The notes: generated by a model from the sequence alone, not told the origin. 64,000 nt of DNA from Pseudomonas sp. UBA1879 (GCF_002338065.1 NZ_DDHJ01000004.1:826059-890058), one strand, 5' to 3'; positions 44,826-54,395 are shown, counted from the first letter of the stretch. Translations and numbers: made by a program.

Positions 44826-47426
44826 TTACGCTTGAACAACCGGGATGTTGGCGTTCGCGGCGGATTCACGGAACTCGGCGATTTGGTCGAAGCTCAGGTA
44901 GCGGTAAACGTCGGCAGACATGCTGTCGATTTTGCCCGCGTAGACCATGTACTCCTCGACGGTCGGCAGGCGACCCAGGATCGAAGCGACGGACGCCAGT
45001 TCGGCCGACGCCAGGTAGACGTTGGCACCATCGCCCAGACGGTTCGGGAAGTTACGGGTCGAGGTCGAGACCACGGTGGCGTTCGGGTTGACGCGTGCCT
45101 GGTTACCCATGCACAGCGAGCAGCCTGGCATTTCCATGCGTGCGCCAGCCTTGCCGTAGATGCCGTAGTAGCCTTCTTCGGTCAGTTGGTGAGCGTCCAT
45201 TTTGGTCGGCGGCGACAGCCACAGACGGGTAGGCAACTGACCTTTGACTTGATCCAGCAACTTACCTGCGGCACGGAAGTGACCGATGTTGGTCATGCAC
45301 GAACCGATGAACACCTCGTCGATTTTCTCGCCAGCAACGCTGGAGAGCAGACGGGCGTCGTCCGGGTCGTTCGGCGCGCAGAGCACAGGCTCTTTGACGT
45401 CGGCCAGGTCGATTTCGATGACTTCAGCGTATTCCGCGTCTGTGTCGGCTTCCAGCAGCTCAGGATTGGCAATCCAGGCTTCCATCGCCTTGGCGCGGCG
45501 TTCCAGTGTACGTGGGTCGCCGTAGCCTTCCGCGATCATCCAGCGCAGCAGGGTGATGTTGGAGTTCAGGTACTCGGCGATCGACTCTTTCGACAGTTTG
45601 ATGGTGCAACCGGCGGCCGAACGTTCTGCCGAAGCGTCGGACAGTTCGAAGGCTTGCTCGACGGTCAGGCTTTCCAGACCTTCGATCTCCAGGATGCGAC
45701 CCGAGAAGGCGTTTTTCTTGCCTTTCTTCTCGACAGTCAGCAGACCTTTCTGGATCGCGTAGTACGGAATGGCATGAACCAGGTCACGCAGGGTAACGCC
45801 CGGTTGCAGCTTGCCTTTGAAGCGGACCAGGATCGATTCCGGCATGTCCAGCGGCATGACGCCGGTGGCGGCGGCGAACGCAACCAGGCCGGAACCGGCC
45901 GGGAACGAAATGCCGATCGGGAAACGGGTGTGCGAGTCACCACCGGTGCCGACGGTGTCCGGCAGCAGCATGCGGTTCAGCCAGCTGTGGATAATGCCGT
46001 CGCCCGGACGCAGCGAAACGCCGCCACGGGTCATGATGAAGTCAGGCAGGGTGTGGTGAGTCTTGACGTCGATCGGCTTTGGATAGGCCGCGGTGTGGCA
46101 GAAGGACTGCATCACCAGATCAGCGGAGAAGCCCAGGCACGCCAGGTCTTTCAGCTCGTCGCGGGTCATCGGACCGGTAGTGTCCTGAGAACCGACAGTG
46201 GTCATCTTCGGTTCGCAGTAGGTGCCTGGACGGATGCCGTCGGTGCCGCACGCCTTGCCGACCATTTTCTGCGCCAGGGTGAAACCCTTGGTGCTGGCAG
46301 CCGGGACTTCTGGCAGTTTGAACAGGGTCGAAGGCGGCAGGCCGAGTTCGGCGCGCGCCTTGCTGGTCAGGCCACGGCCGACGATCAGCGGGATACGACC
46401 GCCCGCGCGGACTTCGTCCAACAGCACAGGGGTTTTCAGTTCGAAAGTGGTGATCACTTCGTCGCTGTCATGCTTGGTGACTTTGCCTTCGTATGGGTAA
46501 ACGTCGATCACGTCGCCCATGTTGATGTTCGACACATCGAATTCGATCGGCAGCGCGCCCGCATCTTCCATCGTGTTGTAGAAGATCGGTGCGATTTTGC
46601 TGCCGAAGCAGAAGCCGCCTGCGCGCTTGTTCGGCACGTAAGGGATGTCGTCACCGAAGAACCACAGCACCGAGTTGGTGGCGGATTTACGCGAGGAGCC
46701 GGTACCGACCACGTCACCGACGTAAGCGATAGGGAAGCCCTGGCCGCGCATTTCTTCGATCTGCTTCATCGGCCCGATGGCGCCCTGCACGTCAGGGACG
46801 ATGCCTTCACGAGCCATCTTCAGCATGGCCAGGGCGTGCAGAGGGATGTCAGGGCGGGACCAGGCATCCGGTGCAGGCGACAGGTCGTCGGTGTTGGTTT
46901 CGCCGGTGACCTTGAACACGCGCAGGCTGATTTTGTCAGCCAGGGTCGGACGCTTCTGGAACCACTCGCCATCGGCCCAGGACTGCATCACGCCTTTGGC
47001 ATGTGCGTTGCCGTTCTTGGCTTTTTCAGCGACGTCGTGGAAGGCGTCGAACATCAGCAGGGTGTGCTTCAGTTGCTCGGCAGCGACCGGCGCCAGCTCG
47101 GCGTCGTCCAGCAGTTCGACCATGGTCACGATGTTGTAGCCGCCCTGCATAGTGCCGAGCAGTTCTACAGCGCGTTTTTTATCCAGCAGAGGGGAGGAGA
47201 CTTCGCCCTTGGCCAGAGCGGAGAGGAAACCGGCTTTGACGTAGGCAGCTTCGTCAACGCCCGGCGGAACGCGGTTGGTGATCAGATCAAGGAGGACAGC
47301 TTCTTCGCCAGCCGGTGGGTTCTTCAGCAGCTCGACCAGGCCTGCGGTTTGTTCGGCGTTAAGCGGCTGGGGCACGATACCCTGGGCGGCACGCTCTTCG
47401 ATGTGTTTACGGTAGGCTTCAAGCAC
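44826..47426 (-). CDS. acnB: Aconitate hydratase B
   Basis: A 866-residue [4Fe-4S] enzyme that converts citrate to isocitrate through cis-aconitate in the TCA cycle. The start is GTG 47426: GAGG stands eight bases upstream, and the protein then opens with VLEAYRKHIEERAAQGIVPQPL, the usual AcnB N-terminus. The HEAT-like domain (1-160) precedes domain 4. Active-site and cluster motifs are clear: GDVVGTGSSRKSATNSVLW, TDGIRPGTYCEPKMTTVGSQDTTGPMTRDE, GGDSHTRFPIGISFPAGSGLVAFAA, EVFIGSCMTNIGHFRAAGKLL and MPGCSLCMGNQARV, with the cluster cysteines in the last two. AcnB apo-protein can bind mRNA when iron is scarce (family knowledge). Confidence 0.97.
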   Translation of the reverse strand: MLEAYRKHIEERAAQGIVPQPLNAEQTAGLVELLKNPPAGEEAVLLDLITNRVPPGVDEAAYVKAGFLSALAKGEVSSPLLDKKRAVELLGTMQGGYNIVTMVELLDDAELAPVAAEQLKHTLLMFDAFHDVAEKAKNGNAHAKGVMQSWADGEWFQKRPTLADKISLRVFKVTGETNTDDLSPAPDAWSRPDIPLHALAMLKMAREGIVPDVQGAIGPMKQIEEMRGQGFPIAYVGDVVGTGSSRKSATNSVLWFFGDDIPYVPNKRAGGFCFGSKIAPIFYNTMEDAGALPIEFDVSNINMGDVIDVYPYEGKVTKHDSDEVITTFELKTPVLLDEVRAGGRIPLIVGRGLTSKARAELGLPPSTLFKLPEVPAASTKGFTLAQKMVGKACGTDGIRPGTYCEPKMTTVGSQDTTGPMTRDELKDLACLGFSADLVMQSFCHTAAYPKPIDVKTHHTLPDFIMTRGGVSLRPGDGIIHSWLNRMLLPDTVGTGGDSHTRFPIGISFPAGSGLVAFAAATGVMPLDMPESILVRFKGKLQPGVTLRDLVHAIPYYAIQKGLLTVEKKGKKNAFSGRILEIEGLESLTVEQAFELSDASAERSAAGCTIKLSKESIAEYLNSNITLLRWMIAEGYGDPRTLERRAKAMEAWIANPELLEADTDAEYAEVIEIDLADVKEPVLCAPNDPDDARLLSSVAGEKIDEVFIGSCMTNIGHFRAAGKLLDQVKGQLPTRLWLSPPTKMDAHQLTEEGYYGIYGKAGARMEMPGCSLCMGNQARVNPNATVVSTSTRNFPNRLGDGANVYLASAELASVASILGRLPTVEEYMVYAGKIDSMSADVYRYLSFDQIAEFRESAANANIPVVQA

Positions 47427-47832
47427 AGTATTACCCTCATCAGTGGTCCCAAATGGGTGTCCGGGACGCTCATCCGGAGAAAGTCCGCAGCCGTGCGCTC
47501 TGAAGCTTTTCGGGTTCGGGGGCAGGCAGCTGACGATCTCCAACAGAAGCTGTTTTCAAAGTTTTACGCCTGCATGAACGGTTCGGGGGAGGGGACGCAG
47601 GGCAAGCCTGCGTCATGGAACCGACTGCGGGGTGAGCTCTCTATAAGAGCCTGACTGTGCTCGTGACGCTTTGAAAACAGCTTCCAACGGACATTGGCGC
47701 CTTAAAAGGCCCGGTGATTCTACGGCAAAAAAAGGCGGAAGGTAAGTTAGCCCCTACATCTTCGGGGGTGTATGGCTTTAGACAAAGGGCTAACATGCGG
47801 GCTTGTTTCGTCCGCTGCCGTGTTTCCCCGCC
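47427..47832. other. Divergent region upstream of acnB with a long-range inverted repeat
   Basis: About 406 bases with no supported gene. It contains a perfect 16-base inverted repeat, GAAGCTGTTTTCAAAG at 47546-47561 and its complement at 47669-47684, separated by 107 bases. These are the only ordered elements I see. The region must hold the acnB promoter and that of the rightward DUF1289 gene. Confidence 0.5.
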
Positions 47833-48306
47833 ATGCCCAATCACATCATCAAAACGCCCTGCGTGGGCCTGTGTTCTACCGTTTACGGGGATCTCGTGTG
47901 CCGTGGCTGCAAGCGTTTTCACCATGAGGTGATCCACTGGAACGGTTACACCGAGGACGAGAAACGCGCGGTCTGGCTGCGTCTCGAACAACTGCTGGTG
48001 CAAGTGATGGCGGCGAAAGTCGAGGTATTCGACCCCGGACTGCTGCGTCAGCAGCTTGAGCAACGCAAGATTCGTTTTGTACCGCAGCAGTCTGAATACT
48101 GCTGGGCGTACCAGCTGATTGCCCGCGGGGCGAGGGTAATCAACAACGTCGAGGCGTACGGCATGGCGCTGTTGCCTGAATTCAGAGGCTGGAGTCTGCC
48201 GGAATTGCGCGATGCCATCGATCGGGAATTTTTCCTGCTGTCCGAAGCCCACTATGAACGCTACATCGCGCCGAATTTCTTGAAAGATGCGATGGGCGAA
48301 AGCTGA
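47833..48306 (+). CDS. DUF1289 domain protein
   Basis: A 157-residue protein. The N-terminal DUF1289 module (residues about 6-55) has the family's cysteine pattern in TPCVGLCSTVYGDLVCRGCKRFHHEV, likely a small metal-binding motif, followed by WNGYTEDEKRAVWLRLEQL. The remaining hundred residues are helical and of unknown role. ATG 47833 begins the conserved module. Function is not known. Confidence 0.8.
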   Translation: MPNHIIKTPCVGLCSTVYGDLVCRGCKRFHHEVIHWNGYTEDEKRAVWLRLEQLLVQVMAAKVEVFDPGLLRQQLEQRKIRFVPQQSEYCWAYQLIARGARVINNVEAYGMALLPEFRGWSLPELRDAIDREFFLLSEAHYERYIAPNFLKDAMGES

Positions 48307-48518
48307 TCCGAACCCTTCTTCTGACGCTGTTTGCGACGCATGCTGCTTCAACGAGCAGCGCGGCGTAACCCCCTGTCCGCGCCGCAGTTCCGGTAGCGTC
48401 TCAGGGAGGCGGCGGCGGGTGTTGACCGGCGTCATCGGATTTACCTGCAAAGAGGCTGGTTCTGCGCCCCGAGCCCCGTATAATGCTGCGCCTCGCTCAG
48501 TCAGCCAGTCGTGAAACC

Positions 48519-49124
48519 ATGCAGCTTTATCCCGATATCGACGCCTTCCTGCTTTGCCCGACCCCGGATGCCTGGGTTCAGGCCGCCTTGCAGAATCTGG
48601 ACATCCTGCTGATCGACCACGCGAACAATGAAAAGAAAGCCGCCGGGGCGGCGTTTCAGTTCATGTTCCAGTACAACGACAAGTTCGACCTGCTGGCGAA
48701 GATGTCGCGACTGGCGCGCGAAGAGCTGCGTCATTTCGAACAGGTCATCAGCATCATCAAGAAGCGCAACATTCCCATGGCCAACATCAGCTCGGCACGC
48801 TACGCCGGGTCGCTGCGCAAACTCGTTCGCAATCACAACCCATACCGATTGACCGACGCGCTGATCGTCGGCGCTATCGTCGAAGCCCGCTCTTGTGAGC
48901 GTTTTGCCGCACTCGTGCCGCACCTGGACGCCGAACTGTCGAAGTTCTACGCCAGTCTGCTGAAGTCCGAAGCCCGGCACTTTCAGGATTACCTGAAACT
49001 CGCTTATCTGTACGGCGACGAAGCGGACGTTGCGGCGAAGGTCGAAGAAATTCGTCTTGCCGAGCGCGAGCTGATCGAAAGCCCGGATGAGGATTTCCGG
49101 TTTCACAGCGGCGTGCCCGCCTGA
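48519..49124 (+). CDS. miaE: tRNA-(ms2io6A)-hydroxylase
   Basis: A 201-residue diiron monooxygenase that hydroxylates ms2i6A at position 37 of tRNA. The ferritin-like fold carries paired carboxylate and histidine ligands: DHANNEKKAAGAAFQFM, REELRHFEQV, GAIVEARSCERFAAL and LKSEARHFQDYLKLA. ATG 48519 opens the conserved N-terminus (MQLYPDIDAFLLCPTPDAWVQAAL) and gives the family length. The upstream ribosome-binding site is weak. The enzyme is typical of Pseudomonas and some enterics. Confidence 0.93.
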   Translation: MQLYPDIDAFLLCPTPDAWVQAALQNLDILLIDHANNEKKAAGAAFQFMFQYNDKFDLLAKMSRLAREELRHFEQVISIIKKRNIPMANISSARYAGSLRKLVRNHNPYRLTDALIVGAIVEARSCERFAALVPHLDAELSKFYASLLKSEARHFQDYLKLAYLYGDEADVAAKVEEIRLAERELIESPDEDFRFHSGVPA

Positions 49125-49137
49125 CCAGCATCTATTG

Positions 49138-49224
49138 GTAGGCGCCGGCTTGCTGGCGAATGCGGTGCATCAGCCTCCAACGGGTTGATCGGCACGCCGC
49201 CTCCGCTTGCGAGCCGGCGCCTAC
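49138..49224. repeat. REP-type inverted repeat pair (GTAGGCGCCGGCTTGC family)
   Basis: Arms at 49138-49153 and 49209-49224 are inverted copies with one mismatch, downstream of miaE. It is a different subfamily from the copies at 54 and 59 kb. Confidence 0.75.
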
Positions 49225-49321
49225 ACCAGATCTTCACCACCTCTTGTTCTCTGCACATTCCCCTACCCGACGAGCACATTCGTCAGAAACTCCGCATCCT
49301 GAAATTTGTTTCATTGTGTGT

Positions 49322-49367
49322 TTACTGCTTAGGCAGTAATATCCGAGTCATTCGCTGCCTAGGCAGC
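49322..49367 (+). promoter_or_regulatory. Twin palindromic operator, probably for the MarR regulator
   Basis: Two related palindromes precede the marR-type gene: TTACTGCTTAGGCAGTAA (49322-49339) and the perfect GCTGCCTAGGCAGC (49354-49367). Their centres are 30 bases apart, near three helical turns, and the second is 24 bases before the ATG. Size, dyad symmetry and position fit a MarR dimer site used for autorepression of the efflux operon. Confidence 0.75.
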
Positions 49368-49383
49368 TAATCGGTGACTATCA

Positions 49384-49857
49384 ATGGCGCACTTCACCCC
49401 TGAAAATTTTCAGAACAGTCTGCTTGGCATGCTGATTGGCCGAGCTGAACAGCTGAAAAATCGCATACTCGACAAATTGCTCGAACCCTATGAACTGACC
49501 GCCCAGCAATTCAAGGTGCTGCTCATCGTGGCGCTGTACGGCGCAGAGACGCCGGCAGATCTGTGCCGCGCCTTGTGCCTGGACAGCGGTTCCATGACCC
49601 GCATGCTTGACCGTCTGGAACAGAAAGACCTGTTGGTTCGCACCCGTTGCGAGTCCGACCGGCGCCAAGTGCGTTTGGTCTTGACCGACGCCGGTAAGGC
49701 GCTTTCTGACCTACTGCCGCAGATTGGCGCCTGCGCCATGAATGAGATGGTCGGCGTGCTGGAGCACGACGAACTGGTGACGTTGGAACGCTTGCTGACC
49801 AAGGTGCTGGTCGCGGCGGCGGATCCGATCACCCTTGCCCGGATGGCCGCCAAATGA
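49384..49857 (+). CDS. MarR-family transcriptional regulator of the efflux operon
   Basis: A 157-residue winged-helix regulator. Dimerisation helices flank a DNA-binding domain with YELTAQQFKVLLIVALYG, ETPADLCRALCLDSGSMTRMLDRLEQKDLLVR (recognition helix) and the wing ESDRRQVRLVLTDAGKAL. It heads the operon and overlaps the outer-membrane gene by four bases (ATGA). It presumably represses from the twin palindrome upstream and is released by toxic phenolic or planar compounds, as in related EmrAB regulators. Confidence 0.92.
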   Translation: MAHFTPENFQNSLLGMLIGRAEQLKNRILDKLLEPYELTAQQFKVLLIVALYGAETPADLCRALCLDSGSMTRMLDRLEQKDLLVRTRCESDRRQVRLVLTDAGKALSDLLPQIGACAMNEMVGVLEHDELVTLERLLTKVLVAAADPITLARMAAK

Positions 49858-51350
49858 ACATTCGACTACAGCAGGGCTCGGCCTTGCGCACCTCATTCAG
49901 TCTTCTGTTCGCCGCGCTGGTTCTGGCAGGCTGCGCCAATTCCAAAGGCCTGAGCACCGCAGGCGTCGGCATCGATGCTAACCAATTACAGGCCGGACGC
50001 AGCCTCAGCGGCATCACTCTGTCGCCCGCGGCCTGGCCGAAGCGCGACTGGTGGACCCGTCTTGGCGATCCTCAACTAAACGGTCTGATCACCGAAGCCC
50101 TGCGCGACAGCCCCGACATGCAGATCGCCGCCGCGCGCGCCCATCAGGCCAATGCGGCGGCCTACGCCGCCGACGCCGAGCGCATGCCGACCGTAGACGC
50201 CGATGCCAGCATCAGCCGTTCGCGTCTGGCCAGGGATCAGGACCCGACGGGGTCGGGCAATCGTTACAGCACTCTGCGCAGCCTGGGTGCCAGCTTCAAT
50301 TACAATTTCGACCTGTGGGGCGGCCAGCGGGCGGCCTGGGAAGCGGCACTGGGCCAGGCCCGGGCTGCCGAAATCGACCAGCGCGCGGCGCAGTTGACCC
50401 TGGCTGCCGACGTCGCCCGCGCCTACAGCGATCTCGGTCAGGCCTACATCGTTCGCGATCTGGCGGCCGACGATCTGAAGCGCACCGGGCAATTGCTGGA
50501 GCTGGGCGCTCGTCGCTTCAAATCCGGCATCGACAGTGAGTACCAATATCAGCAGACCGAGAGCCTGGAAGCAGGCTCCCGTGAAGCGTTGGTGGACGCC
50601 GAAAAACGCCTGCGCACTGCCAAGATCACCTTGGCGGTATTGATGGGCAAAGGACCGGATCGCGGCGAGGAGCTGGCGCGGCCCAGCGTTTTGAAACCCG
50701 CCGTCGTCGCGTTGCCGTCGGTTGTGCCCGCCGAATTGTTGGGTCGTCGCCCGGATCTGGTGGCTGCCCGCTGGCGTGTCGAGGCCGCCAACAAAGACAT
50801 CGCTGCAAGCAAGACCAACTTTTATCCGAACCTGAACCTGAGTGCGTCGGCGGGTGTGGAGTCGTTGCTGGGCGACGCAATGTTCGGCTCGGCGAGCCGC
50901 TTCTTCAATGTCGCGCCGACCGTTTCGTTGCCGATTTTCGATGGCGGTCGTCGGCGGGCCGACCTCGATGCCAGAGATGCCGATTACGACCTGGCCGTCG
51001 CGCAGTACAACAAAAGTCTGGTACGGGCGTTGGGCGACGTCAGCGACAACATCGGCCAGCTGCGCGCGATCGGCAGTCAGGTCGACGCCCGCCAACAGGC
51101 CACTGACGTTATTCAAAAGTCCTACAACACCGTCGTTCAGCGCTATTCATCAGGCATCGGCAATTACCTCGACGTGTTGAGCGTCGAGCAGCAACTGCTG
51201 CAATCGCAACGCCAACTGGCTGATCTCAACGCGGAACGCATCGATCTATCGATTCAGCTGATGCAGGTCCTGGGGGGAGGCTTCGAAGAAAGCAAGCCCG
51301 GCGAAAACGCCGCCCCGGCCGTCCCATCAACTGCGTCGCTGACTCATTAA
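49854..51350 (+). CDS. OprM/NodT-type outer-membrane efflux lipoprotein
   Basis: A 498-residue TolC-like channel. A lipoprotein signal (FAALVLAGCANS, acylated Cys near residue 26) is followed by two repeats of the efflux-protein fold. Typical NodT features are WWTRLGDPQLNGLITEALRDSPDMQIAAARAHQANAA, the RSLGASFNYNFDLWGGQRAAWEAA strand and PAELLGRRPDLVAARWRVEAANKDIAASKTNFYPNLNLSASAG. It forms the outer-membrane exit duct for the EmrAB pair encoded next. Its start lies inside the marR stop. Confidence 0.92.
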   Translation: MNIRLQQGSALRTSFSLLFAALVLAGCANSKGLSTAGVGIDANQLQAGRSLSGITLSPAAWPKRDWWTRLGDPQLNGLITEALRDSPDMQIAAARAHQANAAAYAADAERMPTVDADASISRSRLARDQDPTGSGNRYSTLRSLGASFNYNFDLWGGQRAAWEAALGQARAAEIDQRAAQLTLAADVARAYSDLGQAYIVRDLAADDLKRTGQLLELGARRFKSGIDSEYQYQQTESLEAGSREALVDAEKRLRTAKITLAVLMGKGPDRGEELARPSVLKPAVVALPSVVPAELLGRRPDLVAARWRVEAANKDIAASKTNFYPNLNLSASAGVESLLGDAMFGSASRFFNVAPTVSLPIFDGGRRRADLDARDADYDLAVAQYNKSLVRALGDVSDNIGQLRAIGSQVDARQQATDVIQKSYNTVVQRYSSGIGNYLDVLSVEQQLLQSQRQLADLNAERIDLSIQLMQVLGGGFEESKPGENAAPAVPSTASLTH

Positions 51351-51360
51351 GGTAATCGTC

Positions 51361-52659
51361 ATGGCCAACGCCGATAGCGAAAACAACACTGCAAACGAAC
51401 AAAAGAACGACGCCCAACAACCGAGCGAGCAGAAGGCTCAGGGCGAGCAGGGCGGTCAGAAAGATAAAGGCGATCAGAAGGCCGCGCCCGGTCAGCCGCA
51501 GAAAAACCCGCGCAAACGCAAGCTGCTGCTGTTCGGCCTGCTGATCATCGTCATCCTCGCCGGGGTTGGCGTCTGGGCCTGGTATGAGATTTACGGCCAG
51601 TTCTACGAAAGCACTGACGACGCCTACGTCAACGGCAACGTGGTGGAGATCACGCCGCAGACGACGGGCACCGTGGTCAGCATCGGGGCCGACGATGGCG
51701 ATCTGGTTCGCGAAGGCCAGGTTTTGGTGCAGTTCGACCCGAATGATGCCGAAGTCGCGCTGCAAAGTGCCGAGGCGAATCTGGGCAAGGTGGTGCGTCA
51801 GGTACGCGGTCTTTACAGCAACGTCGACGGCATCAAGGCGCAATTGGCGGCGCAGCGCGCGGAGGTCAAACGCGCCCAGGACAACTACAATCGTCGGCGC
51901 AATCTGGCGGCGGGTGGGGCAATTTCCCAGGAAGAGCTGTCCCACGCGCAGGATGACCTGACCAGCGCGCAAAACGCCCTCAACAACATCCAGCAGCAAC
52001 TGGTGACCAGCACCGCACTGGTCGACGACACCAACGTGGCGTCGCACCCCGACGTCAAGGCTGCGGCCTCGCAACTGCGCCAGGCTTACCTGAACAATGC
52101 GCGCGCCACGTTGATCGCCCCGGTGACCGGCTATGTCGCCAAGCGCACCGTGCAATTGGGCCAGCGTGTTCAACCAGGCACCGCACTGATGGCCGTGATC
52201 CCGCTGGATCAGGTGTGGATCGACGCCAACTTCAAGGAAACCCAGCTGGGCAAAATGCGCATCGGCCAGCCGGTAGAGATCGAGGCCGACCTCTATGGCG
52301 GTGACGTGAAATACAGCGGCACCGTGGACAGTGTCGGCGCCGGGACCGGCAGCGCCTTCGCCCTGCTGCCTGCACAGAACGCCACCGGTAACTGGATCAA
52401 GATCGTGCAACGGGTGCCGGTGCGGATTCACATCAACCCCGACGAGTTGAAGCAAAACCCGTTGCGTATCGGCCTGTCGACGGTTGTCGACGTGAACCTG
52501 CACGACCAGAGCGGCCCGGTGCTGGCGCAACAACCGCCGAAGCAGGCGTCGTTCACCACCGATGTGTACGTCAAGCAACTGGCCGACGCGGACACCCTGA
52601 TCGCGCGCTTGATTCATGAGAACAGCGCGTCCGGTCCCGACAAGGCCGCTCAGCGCTGA
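51361..52659 (+). CDS. emrA: EmrA-like periplasmic adaptor (HlyD family)
   Basis: A 432-residue membrane-fusion protein. A hydrophilic Gln/Asn/Lys-rich cytoplasmic head of about 50 residues, longer than in E. coli EmrA, precedes one transmembrane helix (KLLLFGLLIIVILAGVGVWAWYEIYG). Then come YESTDDAYVNGNVVEITPQTTGTVVSIGADDGDLVREGQVLVQFDP (biotinyl-lipoyl part), an alpha-hairpin, and the second lipoyl half IAPVTGYVAKRTVQLGQRVQPGTALMAVIPLDQVWIDANFKETQL. It bridges the inner-membrane pump and the outer-membrane channel. Confidence 0.92.
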   Translation: MANADSENNTANEQKNDAQQPSEQKAQGEQGGQKDKGDQKAAPGQPQKNPRKRKLLLFGLLIIVILAGVGVWAWYEIYGQFYESTDDAYVNGNVVEITPQTTGTVVSIGADDGDLVREGQVLVQFDPNDAEVALQSAEANLGKVVRQVRGLYSNVDGIKAQLAAQRAEVKRAQDNYNRRRNLAAGGAISQEELSHAQDDLTSAQNALNNIQQQLVTSTALVDDTNVASHPDVKAAASQLRQAYLNNARATLIAPVTGYVAKRTVQLGQRVQPGTALMAVIPLDQVWIDANFKETQLGKMRIGQPVEIEADLYGGDVKYSGTVDSVGAGTGSAFALLPAQNATGNWIKIVQRVPVRIHINPDELKQNPLRIGLSTVVDVNLHDQSGPVLAQQPPKQASFTTDVYVKQLADADTLIARLIHENSASGPDKAAQR

Positions 52660-52722
52660 CCCGCCAATCCATCGGCCCCGATCGTCACGTCGGGGCCACG
52701 TCCGAGATTCAAAGGATTCGCG

Positions 52723-54255
52723 ATGAGTAACAACGCTCCCGCTTCTTTCACGCCGCCCAGTCTGGTCTTGAGTACCATCGGCCTGTCGCTGGCGACGTTC
52801 ATGCAGGTGCTCGATACCACCATTGCCAACGTGGCGTTGCCGACCATTTCCGGCAACCTGGGGGTGAGCTCGGACCAAGGCACTTGGGTCATCACCTCAT
52901 TCGCGGTCAGTAACGCCATTGCCTTGCCGTTGACCGGTTGGCTGAGCCGTCGCTTTGGCGAAGTGAAGCTCTTTATATGGGCGACGCTGCTGTTCGTGAT
53001 CGCTTCGTTTCTCTGCGGTATATCGACTTCAATGCCTGAGCTCGTGGGGTTCCGCGTGGTGCAGGGGTTGGTCGCGGGGCCGCTGTACCCGATGGCGCAG
53101 ACGTTGCTGATCGCGGTCTACCCCCCAGCGAAACGGGGGATGGCGTTGGCACTGCTGGCGATGGTCACGGTGGCGGCGCCGATTGCGGGGCCGATTCTGG
53201 GCGGCTGGATCACCGACAGTTATGCCTGGCCGTGGATCTTCTTCATCAACGTGCCGATTGGCCTGTTCGCCGCTGCCGTGGTGCGTGCGCAACTGGCGGC
53301 GCGTCCGGTGAACATCGTCCGGCAACCCATGGATTACATCGGGCTGATCACTCTGATCATCGGTGTCGGGGCCTTGCAGATCGTGCTCGACAAGGGCAAC
53401 GACCTGGACTGGTTTTCGTCGAATTTCATCGTCATCGGTTCGGTGATTTCAGCCATTGGCATAGCGGCCTTCATCATCTGGGAATTGACCGACGAGCACC
53501 CGGTGGTGAATTTGCGGCTGTTTTCGTTCCGCAACTTCAGGGTCGGGACCATTTGTCTGGTGCTGGGCTACGCGGGCTTCTTCGGGATCAACCTGATTCT
53601 GCCGCAATGGTTGCAGACGCAGATGGGCTATACGGCAACCTACGCAGGGTTGGCAGTGGCGCCGTTGGGGATATTGCCGGTGCTGCTGTCGCCGTTCGTA
53701 GGTAAATACGCGCCAAAGTTCGACCTGCGGTTGTCGGCCGGCATGTCGTTCCTGGTGATTGGCGCCAGTTGTTTCATGCGCTCGAATTTCACCAGTCAAG
53801 TGGATTTCTACCACATCGCGATGGTGCAACTGTTCATGGGTGCAGGGATTGCGGTGTTCTTCATGCCGACCCTGAGCATCTTGCTGTCGGACCTCCCGCC
53901 GTCACAGATTGCCGACGGCTCGGGGCTGGCGACGTTCCTGCGTAACCTGGGCGGCAGCTTCGCGGCATCGCTGACAACCTGGATCTGGATTCGCCGGGCC
54001 AACATGCACCACGCGTACCTCAGCGAAAATGTGAACACCTACGAACCGACCACGCGCCACGCGCTCGACATGCTCGGAGGCCCAAGCACTCAGGCCTACG
54101 CGCAGCTCGACAGCATGGTCACCAGCCAGGCCTACATGATGTCCACGGTGGACTACTTCTACATGATGGGTTGGGGATTCGTGGCGCTGATTCTGGTCAT
54201 CTGTCTGGCCAAACCGCCGTTCGCCGCCAAGGCCGGACCGGGGGCGGGGCATTAA
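52723..54255 (+). CDS. emrB: EmrB-like DHA2 multidrug transporter (14 TM)
   Basis: A 510-residue inner-membrane drug:proton antiporter. It has about 14 hydrophobic segments and the DHA2 motifs LDTTIANVALPTISGNLG (motif D1), GWLSRRFGEVKLF (motif A) and the FRVVQGLVAGPLYPMAQTLL segment, then GPILGGWITDSYAWPWIFFINVPIG (motif C). It completes the tripartite pump and is the last gene of the MarR operon. REP elements follow. The substrate range is not predictable from sequence; hydrophobic uncouplers and phenolics are typical. Confidence 0.93.
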   Translation: MSNNAPASFTPPSLVLSTIGLSLATFMQVLDTTIANVALPTISGNLGVSSDQGTWVITSFAVSNAIALPLTGWLSRRFGEVKLFIWATLLFVIASFLCGISTSMPELVGFRVVQGLVAGPLYPMAQTLLIAVYPPAKRGMALALLAMVTVAAPIAGPILGGWITDSYAWPWIFFINVPIGLFAAAVVRAQLAARPVNIVRQPMDYIGLITLIIGVGALQIVLDKGNDLDWFSSNFIVIGSVISAIGIAAFIIWELTDEHPVVNLRLFSFRNFRVGTICLVLGYAGFFGINLILPQWLQTQMGYTATYAGLAVAPLGILPVLLSPFVGKYAPKFDLRLSAGMSFLVIGASCFMRSNFTSQVDFYHIAMVQLFMGAGIAVFFMPTLSILLSDLPPSQIADGSGLATFLRNLGGSFAASLTTWIWIRRANMHHAYLSENVNTYEPTTRHALDMLGGPSTQAYAQLDSMVTSQAYMMSTVDYFYMMGWGFVALILVICLAKPPFAAKAGPGAGH

Positions 54256-54269
54256 TGCACAAATCATTG

Positions 54270-54352
54270 TAAGAGCGCGCTTGCCCGCGATGTCGGTGTG
54301 TCGCACACATCTTCGTCGCAGGCCTGACGCGATCGCAGGCAAGCGCGCCTAC
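54270..54352. repeat. REP-type inverted repeat pair (CGCGCTTGCCCGCGAT family)
   Basis: Two inverted copies, at about 54272-54291 and 54331-54352, with one mismatch in the 16-base core. The same subfamily appears at 0.75 kb. Confidence 0.75.
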
Positions 54353-54395
54353 GAGGTCTGCGTTCACCGCAGAGAGTTTGTCTGGCACCCATCTT

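Noticed and set aside
44832..47654. A 940-codon plus-strand frame opposite acnB
   Set aside because: An antisense shadow of a highly conserved GC-rich gene, with no motif and no ribosome-binding site.
47641..48450. A 269-codon minus-strand frame opposite the DUF1289 gene
   Set aside because: The plus strand has the conserved cysteine motif; the minus frame has no recognisable feature.
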